Assembly: GCA_002331465.1 (NCBI GenBank) | Contig: DCYM01000251.1 | Location: 1-5,071 of the forward strand | Source: Candidatus Neomicrothrix sp. UBA2110 | Lineage (GTDB): Bacteria > Actinomycetota > Acidimicrobiia > Acidimicrobiales > Poriferisodalaceae | Length of the DNA stretch: 5,071 nucleotides | Direction of reading: 5' to 3' | Part shown: positions 1 to 5,071 of the stretch, one piece after another | Position numbering within the stretch: the first letter of the stretch is position 1 | Layout of the letters: each line of letters begins with the position of its first letter | The notes under the pieces: generated by a model | Database searches by the model: none | The model's input: only the letters and a program-made list of their open reading frames with translations | Told to the model about the DNA's origin: nothing | Program-made: the position numbers and the translations under genes

Positions 1-564
1 GACATCGCCAGAGAGGCTGCTGAGGCTGGAATCGATGACATCCTTTGGGACTACATGAGGCGCCCGGAGGGGCGGTTGGACAACATGTTCATACCAGGAG
101 TTGGTTTGGATGATCCTTCGCCAATCATTGTGGATTTTTTGAGCAAATCTCAAACCTTGCTCCGCGAACACGGGGTGTTCCAAGGTGTTTCCGTGTTCGG
201 AATTTCCGCGACGAGGGGCGAGGCCATCGCACAAGACGTTGCTGGCATGGCTCATTACGTCGACTATGTAGCGCCTATGATCTATCCCTCTCATTGGTCT
301 CGAGGCGAGTACGGAGTGGCGCACCCCGAAGCACAGCCTTATGACATCACTCGCGCTTCGCTAGCCGACTTTCAGCGGGTACTGGATGGCACGAACACTG
401 CTTTAGTTCCCTGGCTTCAAGATTTTTCAATGAGAGTTCCCTACGGACCAGCGGAGGTTAAAGCTCAGATCGATGCCGCGGCCTCGTTGGGCATATACGA
501 CTGGTTGATTTGGGATCCCACGGTCACCTATACCGCCGAGGGCATCGTCGCCGCGCCGAATTAG
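1..564 (+). CDS. DUF4015-type putative glycoside hydrolase, C-terminal part (5' end outside window)
   Basis: The frame is open from base 1 to the TAG at 562-564 and gives 187 residues, so the N-terminus lies outside the window. The fragment fits the putative glycosyl hydrolase family DUF4015 (PF13200, a predicted TIM barrel). Near fragment residues 12-24 is DDILWDYMRRPEG, the counterpart of the family's 'DEIQFDYVRFP' strand with its conserved Asp. Around residues 84-99 is YVDYVAPMIYPSHW, then VPWLQDF near 136-142 and DWLIWDP near 167-173, all in the family order. Members are thought to act on polysaccharide or cell-wall glycans and are often exported, but any signal peptide would be upstream of the window. 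An internal ATG at 55 is not the real start, because the conserved DDILWDY strand lies before it. The gene converges on the CoA ligase with only 20 nt between the stop codons, and I see no convincing terminator hairpin there. Family assignment is firm; the substrate is unknown. Confidence 0.87.
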   Translation, partial: DIAREAAEAGIDDILWDYMRRPEGRLDNMFIPGVGLDDPSPIIVDFLSKSQTLLREHGVFQGVSVFGISATRGEAIAQDVAGMAHYVDYVAPMIYPSHWSRGEYGVAHPEAQPYDITRASLADFQRVLDGTNTALVPWLQDFSMRVPYGPAEVKAQIDAAASLGIYDWLIWDPTVTYTAEGIVAAPN

Positions 565-584
565 GGAGCGACACTATTCCAGCG

Positions 585-2246
585 TTATCCGTCCAAAAAG
601 CGTTGACGTAACTTGTATTTCTGAACTTTCCCACTTGGAGTCATTGGAAAGTCCTCAACTAGCACAAGGTCCTCGGGCCAGAATTGTGGCGTTACTCCGT
701 GCGTTTGAAGGAATTCGGTGAGATTCGCCAGGGTGGGCGAATCTGTCGAAGGCAGCACGAAGACACATCCGATTTCTCCGAGCCGTTCGTCTGGCTTACC
801 AACAATTGCCACTCCCGATACAAGGGGGTGACGTAACAAAATGTCCTCTATTTCCTTTACTGGAACATTTTCGCCGCCTCGAATAACGATGTCTTTTGAT
901 CGGCCGGTGATTCGGATATAACCGTCATCGTTCATGACGGCGCGGTCACCAGTGTCGAACCACGTTCCTTGCCACGACGCCTCACTCAAAGCGCGTCCCT
1001 GGACGTATCCCACGAAAAGCTCTGAGCCGCGACATTGGAGGTCACCTTCAGTTCCTACGACTGACTCCCCATCATCATCAATGACGCGGACCTCATTGCC
1101 GGGAAGGGGGCAGCCGTCGGTGAGTCGTAGCGTGAGAGAGTCAGAAGGACGGCCCACAGTAAGCAAAGCGCATTCGGTCATCCCCCAACCTGGGAGAACA
1201 ACGCAAGGGAGCGTCGCGTCAGCCTGTTCAAGCACCGATTCGGGGACTGCGGCCCCGGCACACACGAATCGCTTCCAACTCAATAAATCTCGGTCCTTGA
1301 CTTGGTCGACCGCGAGTACGTCAGCAAGGAAAGGTGTTGCCCCCATTGATATCTGGATCTTGTGACGTTCGATCAGATCAACAAATTCTTTAGGATCCCA
1401 TATGTCTTGTAGGACGACGTGTCCTCCCAAGGTAAGTGGGGCTCGAATGCCATAGAGATAGCCGGTTTGGTGGGCAAGGGTCGATGCCATATGAAACGTA
1501 TAGCCCGGTCCGATGTCGGCGCCTATGGGTGACGAAACACCTTCACAGACAGCTTCTACCCATAGATCCACGGCCGCGTTGAGCGTGTTCTGGGTGTGCA
1601 TCACTCCTTTCGGCTGTCCTGTCGTGCCGGAGGTGAACATCACTTCGCACACATCGTGAGTTCGGGGCCTAAGTAGGTCAACGGCCGCTCGATCGTAGGA
1701 GGAGAATCGACCTTGTTCGAGGAGGTCGTCCCAGCTCAGCGCGTCGGCTATTGGGCTGTCACCGACGGTCACGATCTCTTTCACCCACGGGCAACGTTCT
1801 CTTAGGTCCGCGTGCATGGCGCCAAGCTCGAACCCTCGAAATTCGTTAGCGGTCACCACCACGGCCGGTCGAGCAAGTTCGCTCATGACCAGAACTTCGT
1901 TCGTTCTAAATATTGGCGCTACAGGATTAATGACGCCGCCTATCCGCTCAACTGCTGCAACCGTTACCAAGAAGTGGTGCCAATTCGGCAGTTGAACTTG
2001 CACTACGACACCAGGGCGAACGCCGAGTTCGAGCAACCCCCGGCTTATTTCATCAACTTGAACAGCAAATTCTGACCAGGTAATAGACCCGAAGCGATCT
2101 GTCACCACCACCTGTTCACCGCGCTCGGAGGCCCAATGATCAATGAGGGGATCAAAGAATCTCTCTGGCCAATCGCCAGCTTCGATAGTTGTCACAATTC
2201 GCGACTGACTCAACGTGGTTTCAAAGAATCCCTTCGATGTGGGCAT
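585..2246 (-). CDS. Acyl-CoA ligase (AMP-binding; cyclohexanecarboxylate-CoA ligase-like)
   Basis: This is a complete 553-residue member of the ANL adenylating superfamily, of normal length. It should convert a carboxylic acid, ATP and CoA into acyl-CoA, AMP and PPi in the cytoplasm. Core motifs occur in order: the phosphate-binding loop TSGTTGQPKG (205-214), the aromatic A5 motif GWGMTE (353-358), DTGD (431-434), the hinge region GRSKDIVIRGGENV (448-461), and the C-terminal catalytic lysine K540 in PMTPSGK. The N-terminal stretches VQLPNWHHF (94-102) and INPVAPIFR (106-114) resemble cyclohexanecarboxylate/short-medium-chain ligases more than long-chain FadD. The ATG at 2246 is preceded by AAAGGAG (2254-2260) at 7-nt spacing, which supports this start. 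It is the second gene of an operon, 26 nt after the LLM oxidoreductase stop, so it is probably co-transcribed and may activate an acid made by that enzyme (inference). All key residues are present; the substrate cannot be read from the sequence. Confidence 0.95.
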   Translation of the reverse strand: MPTSKGFFETTLSQSRIVTTIEAGDWPERFFDPLIDHWASERGEQVVVTDRFGSITWSEFAVQVDEISRGLLELGVRPGVVVQVQLPNWHHFLVTVAAVERIGGVINPVAPIFRTNEVLVMSELARPAVVVTANEFRGFELGAMHADLRERCPWVKEIVTVGDSPIADALSWDDLLEQGRFSSYDRAAVDLLRPRTHDVCEVMFTSGTTGQPKGVMHTQNTLNAAVDLWVEAVCEGVSSPIGADIGPGYTFHMASTLAHQTGYLYGIRAPLTLGGHVVLQDIWDPKEFVDLIERHKIQISMGATPFLADVLAVDQVKDRDLLSWKRFVCAGAAVPESVLEQADATLPCVVLPGWGMTECALLTVGRPSDSLTLRLTDGCPLPGNEVRVIDDDGESVVGTEGDLQCRGSELFVGYVQGRALSEASWQGTWFDTGDRAVMNDDGYIRITGRSKDIVIRGGENVPVKEIEDILLRHPLVSGVAIVGKPDERLGEIGCVFVLPSTDSPTLANLTEFLQTHGVTPQFWPEDLVLVEDFPMTPSGKVQKYKLRQRFLDG

Positions 2247-2272
2247 CAGCAGTCTCCTTTAGCAATGTTGGT

Positions 2273-3214
2273 TCACGGTCCGGGTCGGAAACGGGGAAGA
2301 ACTTCCTGCGCCATGAAACGCTCAGCCTCTTCTATGTAGTGCATTGGTGATGCGGCGCTAAGAATGATCGTTCGGGCCCCGGAATCAACGTACTCGCGTA
2401 GCCGTTCCGTGCATCGGTCCGGATCGCCAGCAATCGCGTATTTGTCAATCATCTTGCTGAAATCTTGGTTGTATTGCTTTGAAAGACGCTGGTTCGCGTA
2501 GTCGATGGCAGTGGAGTTGTCTTCGTGGCAGCAGAAGAAAATAAAAAGCCCGGGGTCAACGGGAGAGTCGTTGCCTTCATCTGCTCGATAGTCGGCAATC
2601 CTCAGATTGGATTCGACGAGCATGTCTGGTGTGTACATATACGGAAGCCACCCGGTGCCATAGCGAGCAGCGCGTCGCCACGCCGCTTCCTTTCGACCTG
2701 AAATCCAGATCGGTGGCGATGGTTGTTGGGTGGGTTTAGGTTCTAACGTCACGCCCGAAAGTTGGTTGAACTGGCCTTGAAAGTGAACATCATCTTCTGT
2801 GAAGAGCCGTTTCATAATTTCGAGGGCTTCATTGGTTCGAGCTCCGCGTTCTGAAACAGGGACTCCGGAGGCCTCGAACTCCAGCGGAAGCTCGCCTCCT
2901 ACACCAATTCCCATATGGAAACGTCCACCCGAAGCTACGTCTAGCGCTGCCGCTTGTTTCGCCGCAAGGACCGCTGGGTATAAGGGGAGGAGAGTGATGG
3001 TGGACATCAGTTTCACTTTTGTCGTAGCACCGGCCGCCACCGCCAAAGAAATAAACGCGTTCGAACAGGGGACGTGGAAGAAGACGTGCTCTCCTGTGGT
3101 GGCGTAGTCGTACCCGAGTTCTTCTATTGCTCGCGCTTGTTCAGCTATCTGGTCGGCCCGCCGCATCGACAAACCGAATTGAATGTTTGAGTGTGTTTGC
3201 TGATCACTACCCAC
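2273..3214 (-). CDS. LLM-class flavin/F420-dependent oxidoreductase
   Basis: This is a complete 313-residue luciferase-like TIM-barrel protein, close to the usual length for F420-dependent or FMN-dependent LLM enzymes. Family landmarks are IQFGLS (11-16) as the first strand, ARAIEELGYDYATTGEH (27-43) as the first helix and second strand, LDVASGGRFHMGIGVGG (91-107), the proline-rich PKPTQQPSPPIWISG segment (159-173) leading into a cofactor-binding strand, and AGDPDRCTERLREYVDSGA (262-280) near the C-terminus. Such enzymes carry out hydride transfer or mono-oxygenation on diverse substrates, so neither F420 versus FMN nor the substrate can be decided here. The start is GTG at 3212-3214, chosen because AGAGGTGAT (3217-3225) is an excellent Shine-Dalgarno match at normal spacing; translation therefore begins ten residues before the first conserved strand. 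It is the first gene of the operon with the acyl-CoA ligase. Its 5' region holds the structured RNA and terminator described separately, which may control it. Confidence 0.95.
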   Translation of the reverse strand: MGSDQQTHSNIQFGLSMRRADQIAEQARAIEELGYDYATTGEHVFFHVPCSNAFISLAVAAGATTKVKLMSTITLLPLYPAVLAAKQAAALDVASGGRFHMGIGVGGELPLEFEASGVPVSERGARTNEALEIMKRLFTEDDVHFQGQFNQLSGVTLEPKPTQQPSPPIWISGRKEAAWRRAARYGTGWLPYMYTPDMLVESNLRIADYRADEGNDSPVDPGLFIFFCCHEDNSTAIDYANQRLSKQYNQDFSKMIDKYAIAGDPDRCTERLREYVDSGARTIILSAASPMHYIEEAERFMAQEVLPRFRPGP

Positions 3215-3216
3215 AG

Positions 3217-3225
3217 ATCACCTCT
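3217..3225 (-). promoter_or_regulatory. Strong ribosome binding site fixing the GTG start of the LLM gene
   Basis: On the minus strand AGAGGTGAT lies just before the GTG at 3214 and closely matches the complement of the 16S rRNA 3' end (AGGAGGTGATC). It decides for the GTG start over any downstream codon; the next in-frame ATG is residue 17, already inside the conserved first strand and helix. Confidence 0.75.
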
Positions 3226-3263
3226 TTGTTATGGAATTGACCGTAGTCGCGGCGCCAGCTTCT

Positions 3264-3312
3264 AAAGGAAAATCGAAGGACCGGACGCCCATTTCGGGCG
3301 CCCGGTCCATCG
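3264..3312 (-). terminator. Rho-independent terminator-like hairpin upstream of the LLM operon
   Basis: On the minus strand 3296-3308 pairs with 3278-3290 as a continuous 13-bp stem, including one G-U pair (3301 with 3285), closing a GAAAU loop (3291-3295). A further three pairs (3310-3312 with 3274-3276) follow a U-U mismatch. The stem is followed by ATTTTCCTTT (3273-3264). The plus strand has no T-run after the hairpin and an A-C mismatch in the stem, so the signal is directional. It sits between the candidate RNA promoter and the LLM gene, so it either ends a separate small RNA or acts as an attenuator. Confidence 0.65.
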
Positions 3313-3471
3313 CTGTCCGTGCGTTGGGGTAGATCGGTAGCTGGCTGCTAAAGCAGTGCAGCTTCCCCCCTTTGCTGTCGGCGCCTCCCCCGTGGAAAGC
3401 GGCACCAACAATCACGTCTGGTTCGGTTTTCGGGCCGCACCTGGTTGGCCCAAAACCCGCCCCAGACGATC
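3264..3471 (-). ncRNA. Candidate structured RNA or attenuated leader, family not recognised
   Basis: About 208 nt, minus strand, between the divergent genes. The start is set about 6 nt after a -10-like TAGGCT and the end at a terminator U-tract. Three stem-loops come before the terminator hairpin. P1 pairs 3462-3468 with 3415-3421, 3452-3457 with 3425-3430, and 3447-3451 with 3432-3436: about 18 pairs around a 10-nt loop, with one internal loop and one bulged base. P2 pairs 3402-3410 with 3376-3384 and 3394-3399 with 3385-3390: 15 pairs, a 2-nt bulge and an ACG loop. P3 pairs 3359-3363 with 3339-3343 and 3353-3356 with 3345-3348 around UUUA. P2 contains four G-U pairs and the terminator stem one; on the plus strand these would be A-C mismatches, so the minus strand is favoured. 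It does not match the cobalamin, SAM, TPP, FMN, T-box, SRP, tmRNA or RNase P signatures I know. It may be a free RNA or the leader of the LLM/CoA-ligase operon, whose start is 49 nt further on. Folding was done by eye. Confidence 0.5.
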
Positions 3472-3477
3472 GGCCGG

Positions 3478-3506
3478 AGCCTATGCTTTTCACTTACTAA
3501 ACGCAA
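3478..3506 (-). promoter_or_regulatory. Candidate housekeeping-sigma promoter for the structured RNA
   Basis: On the minus strand TTGCGT (3501-3506) as -35 and TAGGCT (3478-3483) as -10 are separated by exactly 17 nt. The predicted transcription start, near 3471, is a G three bases before the first stem of the RNA. The -10 fits the TANNNT pattern common in actinobacteria; the -35 matches TTGACA in its first three bases only. Agreement between predicted start and structure boundary raises confidence, but this is a by-eye prediction. Confidence 0.45.
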
Positions 3507-3512
3507 GTTTAG
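3497..3512. promoter_or_regulatory. Perfect inverted repeat over the -35 element, candidate operator
   Basis: CTAAAC-gcaa-GTTTAG is a perfect palindrome with 6-bp arms and a 4-bp spacer. It covers the whole -35 hexamer (3501-3506) of the leftward promoter and lies about 70 bp upstream of the serine hydrolase start. A dimeric repressor bound here could block the leftward promoter and perhaps also influence the rightward genes. No regulator gene is present in the window, and I do not recognise the site as that of a named regulator. Confidence 0.4.
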
Positions 3513-3517
3513 GAGAT

Positions 3518-3546
3518 TTGGGTGCCTGTCTAGAACGGCTTTTATT
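3518..3546 (+). promoter_or_regulatory. Weak candidate promoter for the serine hydrolase / LLM pair
   Basis: TTGGGT (3518-3523) and TTTATT (3541-3546) are separated by 17 nt, with a predicted start near 3553. The -35 matches consensus at three positions and the -10 at four. A competing possibility is a leaderless transcript using an extended -10-like TGCTAGGCC (3567-3575), whose last base is 6 nt before the ATG. Neither is strong. Confidence 0.27.
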
Positions 3547-3581
3547 GGGCGCAGAACGGTGGTCAGTGCTAGGCCAGAGGG

Positions 3582-4700
3582 ATGAGCACACACGAAATCG
3601 ACGCGCAACGGGTGACAGAACTAATTACGCGTTGCCGTAAAGAGGTCGATGACGGCCTCCTGCCAAGTTGCCAAATCGCAATTGGTTTCGAGGGAGAGAT
3701 CGTCGTTGATGAAACCATTGGCGATGCAGTTCCAGAAACCAGATACTGCTTTTTCTCAGCGACGAAACCGTTTGTTGCCGCGGCGATGTGGCAATTGTTG
3801 AGCGAAAATTTGGTTCAACTAGATGCATCAGTTTCTTCGTATCTTCCGGAGTTCGCGGAAAACGGTAAGGGAGAAATCACTGTCGAACAGGTGATGTTGC
3901 ACACCGCGGGTTTCCCTCACGCCCCAATGGGACCGAACGTGTGGGCGACGGCTAAAAGTCGCCGTCAACGTATGGCCGACTGGCGGCTCAATTGGGAACC
4001 AGGGACACGTTACGAATATCACCCAACGAGTGCCCATTGGGTGCTTGCCGAAATCATCAACGAGGTCACCGGGGAGCACTATGCAGACGAAATTCACCGG
4101 AGAGTAACAGCGCCTCTTGGACTCCCTCGTATTCTTGGGATCGATCCAGATAGCCAGGACGGCATCGCCGATCTCACCTTATGTGAGGGAGAAGCCACGC
4201 CAGATGAGCTCGAGGCCGTATTCGGTGTTCGGTCCATGCCTCCTAGCGAAGTCAACGATGAAACGATTATCCGTTTCAACGATCCCGAGACAAGAGCGGT
4301 GGGGGTGCCCGGCGGTGGAGGCTATGGACGAGCGGCTGATCTCGCCGGGTTTTACCAAGCACTGCTTCACAACCCTGGTGATGTGTGGGACTCCACAATG
4401 CTTGACAACGCTGTTGGGCAGGTCCATAACAAGCTGCCAGACCCGATGGGGGTTCCGGCTAATAGGGGTCTTGGGGTAATTTTGGCCGGCGACGATGGTA
4501 TGACTAACCGTCGCGGTTTAGGGCGCACAGTGTCGCCGCGTGCCTTCGGACACAACGGTGTCGGTGGCCAGATTGCTTTCTGTGATCCTGATACAGGACT
4601 GTCGTTTGGCTACGCCACCAATGGCTTAGACCGTCACCAGATCCGGCAGCCTCGCCGAGGGACGTCAATCGCTAGCCTCGCGGCAAACTGTGCTGTTTGA
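3582..4700 (+). CDS. Serine hydrolase, class C beta-lactamase-like (EstB/PBP-type fold)
   Basis: This is a complete 372-residue protein of the Beta-lactamase family PF00144, which covers class C beta-lactamases, D-Ala-D-Ala peptidases and EstB-like esterases. The nucleophile motif SxxK is SATK (59-62), followed by the usual EQVMLHTAG (102-110). The catalytic tyrosine is probably Y146 in YEYHPTSAHW (144-153); where the family normally has YxN, this protein has YHP. The C-terminal KTG-like box is HNG (324-326) in FGHNGVGG, followed by NG (347-348) after the last strand, typical of esterase-type members rather than true beta-lactamases. No signal peptide is seen, so a cytoplasmic esterase or lactonase-like role is more likely than cell-wall work (inference). 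An in-frame TAG at 3570-3572 limits the start; ATG 3582 is the best choice, but AGAGGG directly abuts it, too close for a normal ribosome binding site. The stop is 12 nt before the second LLM gene, so the two are probably co-transcribed. Confidence 0.92.
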   Translation: MSTHEIDAQRVTELITRCRKEVDDGLLPSCQIAIGFEGEIVVDETIGDAVPETRYCFFSATKPFVAAAMWQLLSENLVQLDASVSSYLPEFAENGKGEITVEQVMLHTAGFPHAPMGPNVWATAKSRRQRMADWRLNWEPGTRYEYHPTSAHWVLAEIINEVTGEHYADEIHRRVTAPLGLPRILGIDPDSQDGIADLTLCEGEATPDELEAVFGVRSMPPSEVNDETIIRFNDPETRAVGVPGGGGYGRAADLAGFYQALLHNPGDVWDSTMLDNAVGQVHNKLPDPMGVPANRGLGVILAGDDGMTNRRGLGRTVSPRAFGHNGVGGQIAFCDPDTGLSFGYATNGLDRHQIRQPRRGTSIASLAANCAV

Positions 4701-4712
4701 AAGGGAGAACTG

Positions 4713-5071
4713 ATGCGGTTCGGATTCACACTTCCCAACAATTTTGGTGTTGCCGACCCTCACGACGTCGTGCGGCTGGGAGTTCAAGCTGAAGAACTGG
4801 GTTTCGATTCAGTATGGGTCAACCACCATGTCATCAACGTCGGCTACGTCCATGATCGCTTAGGGCAAGCTCCCTATCACGATGCTCTAGTTATTTTGAC
4901 CTGGCTCGCAGCCAACACAAGCAACGTCACTCTCGGAACCAGCGTTTTGGTGATGCCCTATTTGCATCCCATGATTTTGGCGAAGGAAATTTCGACTCTG
5001 GATCACCTCAGCGGGGGGCGAATAACACTTGGACTTGGGGTAGGCAGCCTCCCCGAAGAAAATAAGATTCT
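4713..5071 (+). CDS. LLM-class flavin/F420-dependent oxidoreductase, N-terminal part (3' end outside window)
   Basis: The ATG at 4713 opens a frame that runs off the window after 119 codons plus 2 nt. The product begins MRFGFTLPNNFG, the first strand of luciferase-like TIM barrels, followed by AEELGFDSVWVNHH (27-39), LGTSVLVMPYLHP (74-86) and the hallmark LDHLSGGRITLGLGVG (96-111). The layout resembles TIGR03619-like probable F420-dependent oxidoreductases. AGGGAG (4702-4707) lies 5 nt upstream of the ATG and supports the start. It follows the serine hydrolase by 12 nt and is likely in the same transcript. It is clearly divergent from the other LLM protein in this window (for example NHH here where the other has GEH), so this is not a recent tandem duplication. 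Cofactor choice and substrate are not determined. Confidence 0.94.
   Translation, partial: MRFGFTLPNNFGVADPHDVVRLGVQAEELGFDSVWVNHHVINVGYVHDRLGQAPYHDALVILTWLAANTSNVTLGTSVLVMPYLHPMILAKEISTLDHLSGGRITLGLGVGSLPEENKI

Noticed and set aside
565..584. Possible bidirectional terminator between the convergent DUF4015 and CoA-ligase genes.
   Set aside because: The 20-nt gap contains no inverted repeat or T-run that I can find.
934..1365. A 143-codon plus-strand frame opposite the acyl-CoA ligase.
   Set aside because: It lies entirely antisense to a gene with all ANL motifs, and its translation is Ser/Thr/Pro-rich, as expected of an antisense shadow.
3215..3263. A separate promoter for the LLM gene between the terminator and its ribosome binding site.
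   Set aside because: Only a weak A/T-rich CATAAC stretch is seen on the minus strand, with no -35 partner at suitable spacing. Its absence is not proven.
3365..3395. Two C-runs (CCCCCC at 3365-3370 and CCCCC within 3387-3391) on the plus strand, reminiscent of the actinobacterial 6C RNA with its two C-rich loops.
   Set aside because: On the plus strand the stems around the C-runs are short or mismatched (only CAGC/GCTG around the first run) and no terminator follows in that direction. The minus-strand fold is much better.
3218..3493. A 91-codon minus-strand reading frame (GTG start) that ends just before the LLM gene, as if it were a translationally coupled small gene.
   Set aside because: The predicted transcription start (3471) lies inside it, the DNA is dominated by strong hairpins including a terminator, and the peptide has no recognisable domain, signal or membrane segment. 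A structured RNA explains the region better, though coding cannot be fully excluded.
3356..3640. A 94-codon plus-strand frame overlapping the intergenic region and the start of the serine hydrolase.
   Set aside because: It has no ribosome binding site or family resemblance, and it overlaps a well-supported gene in another frame.

Overview
The window looks like part of a bacterial chromosome with moderate GC, from an actinobacterium (an Acidimicrobiia-like lineage is plausible) or a SAR202-type Chloroflexota. This is inferred from the gene families: two luciferase-like (LLM) oxidoreductases of the F420/FMN type, an aliphatic/alicyclic acyl-CoA ligase and a class C beta-lactamase-fold hydrolase. 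All of these are expanded in those groups. No rRNA, tRNA or phylogenetic marker gene is present, so the assignment is weak. I see no insertion sequence, phage gene, CRISPR array or tRNA.

Layout. Bases 1-564 (+) hold the C-terminal part of a DUF4015-type putative glycoside hydrolase. It converges, with a 20-nt gap, on a leftward two-gene operon made of an LLM oxidoreductase (2273-3214, GTG start) followed 26 nt later by an acyl-CoA ligase (585-2246). To the right, a 367-nt intergenic region (3215-3581) separates this operon from a rightward pair: a beta-lactamase-like serine hydrolase (3582-4700) and, 12 nt later, a second LLM oxidoreductase (4713 to the window end, truncated).

The divergent intergenic region is the most interesting part. 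Read on the minus strand it shows a promoter-like pair (TTGCGT, 17 nt, TAGGCT), then three successive stem-loops, then a strong hairpin followed by a U-rich tract. Several stem positions that pair as G-U on the minus strand would be A-C mismatches on the plus strand, which favours a minus-strand transcript. I could not match it to any RNA family I know. It is either a roughly 208-nt stand-alone RNA or a leader with an attenuator for the LLM/CoA-ligase operon. A perfect 6-4-6 inverted repeat lies across the -35 element and is a candidate operator.

How the genes may work together (inference): the two flavin/F420-type oxidoreductases, the CoA ligase and the esterase-type serine hydrolase resemble a small catabolic module. 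Ester or lactone cleavage, oxidation and CoA activation would feed an organic acid into beta-oxidation-type metabolism. No substrate can be named from the sequence. The DUF4015 gene probably belongs to an unrelated neighbouring unit.
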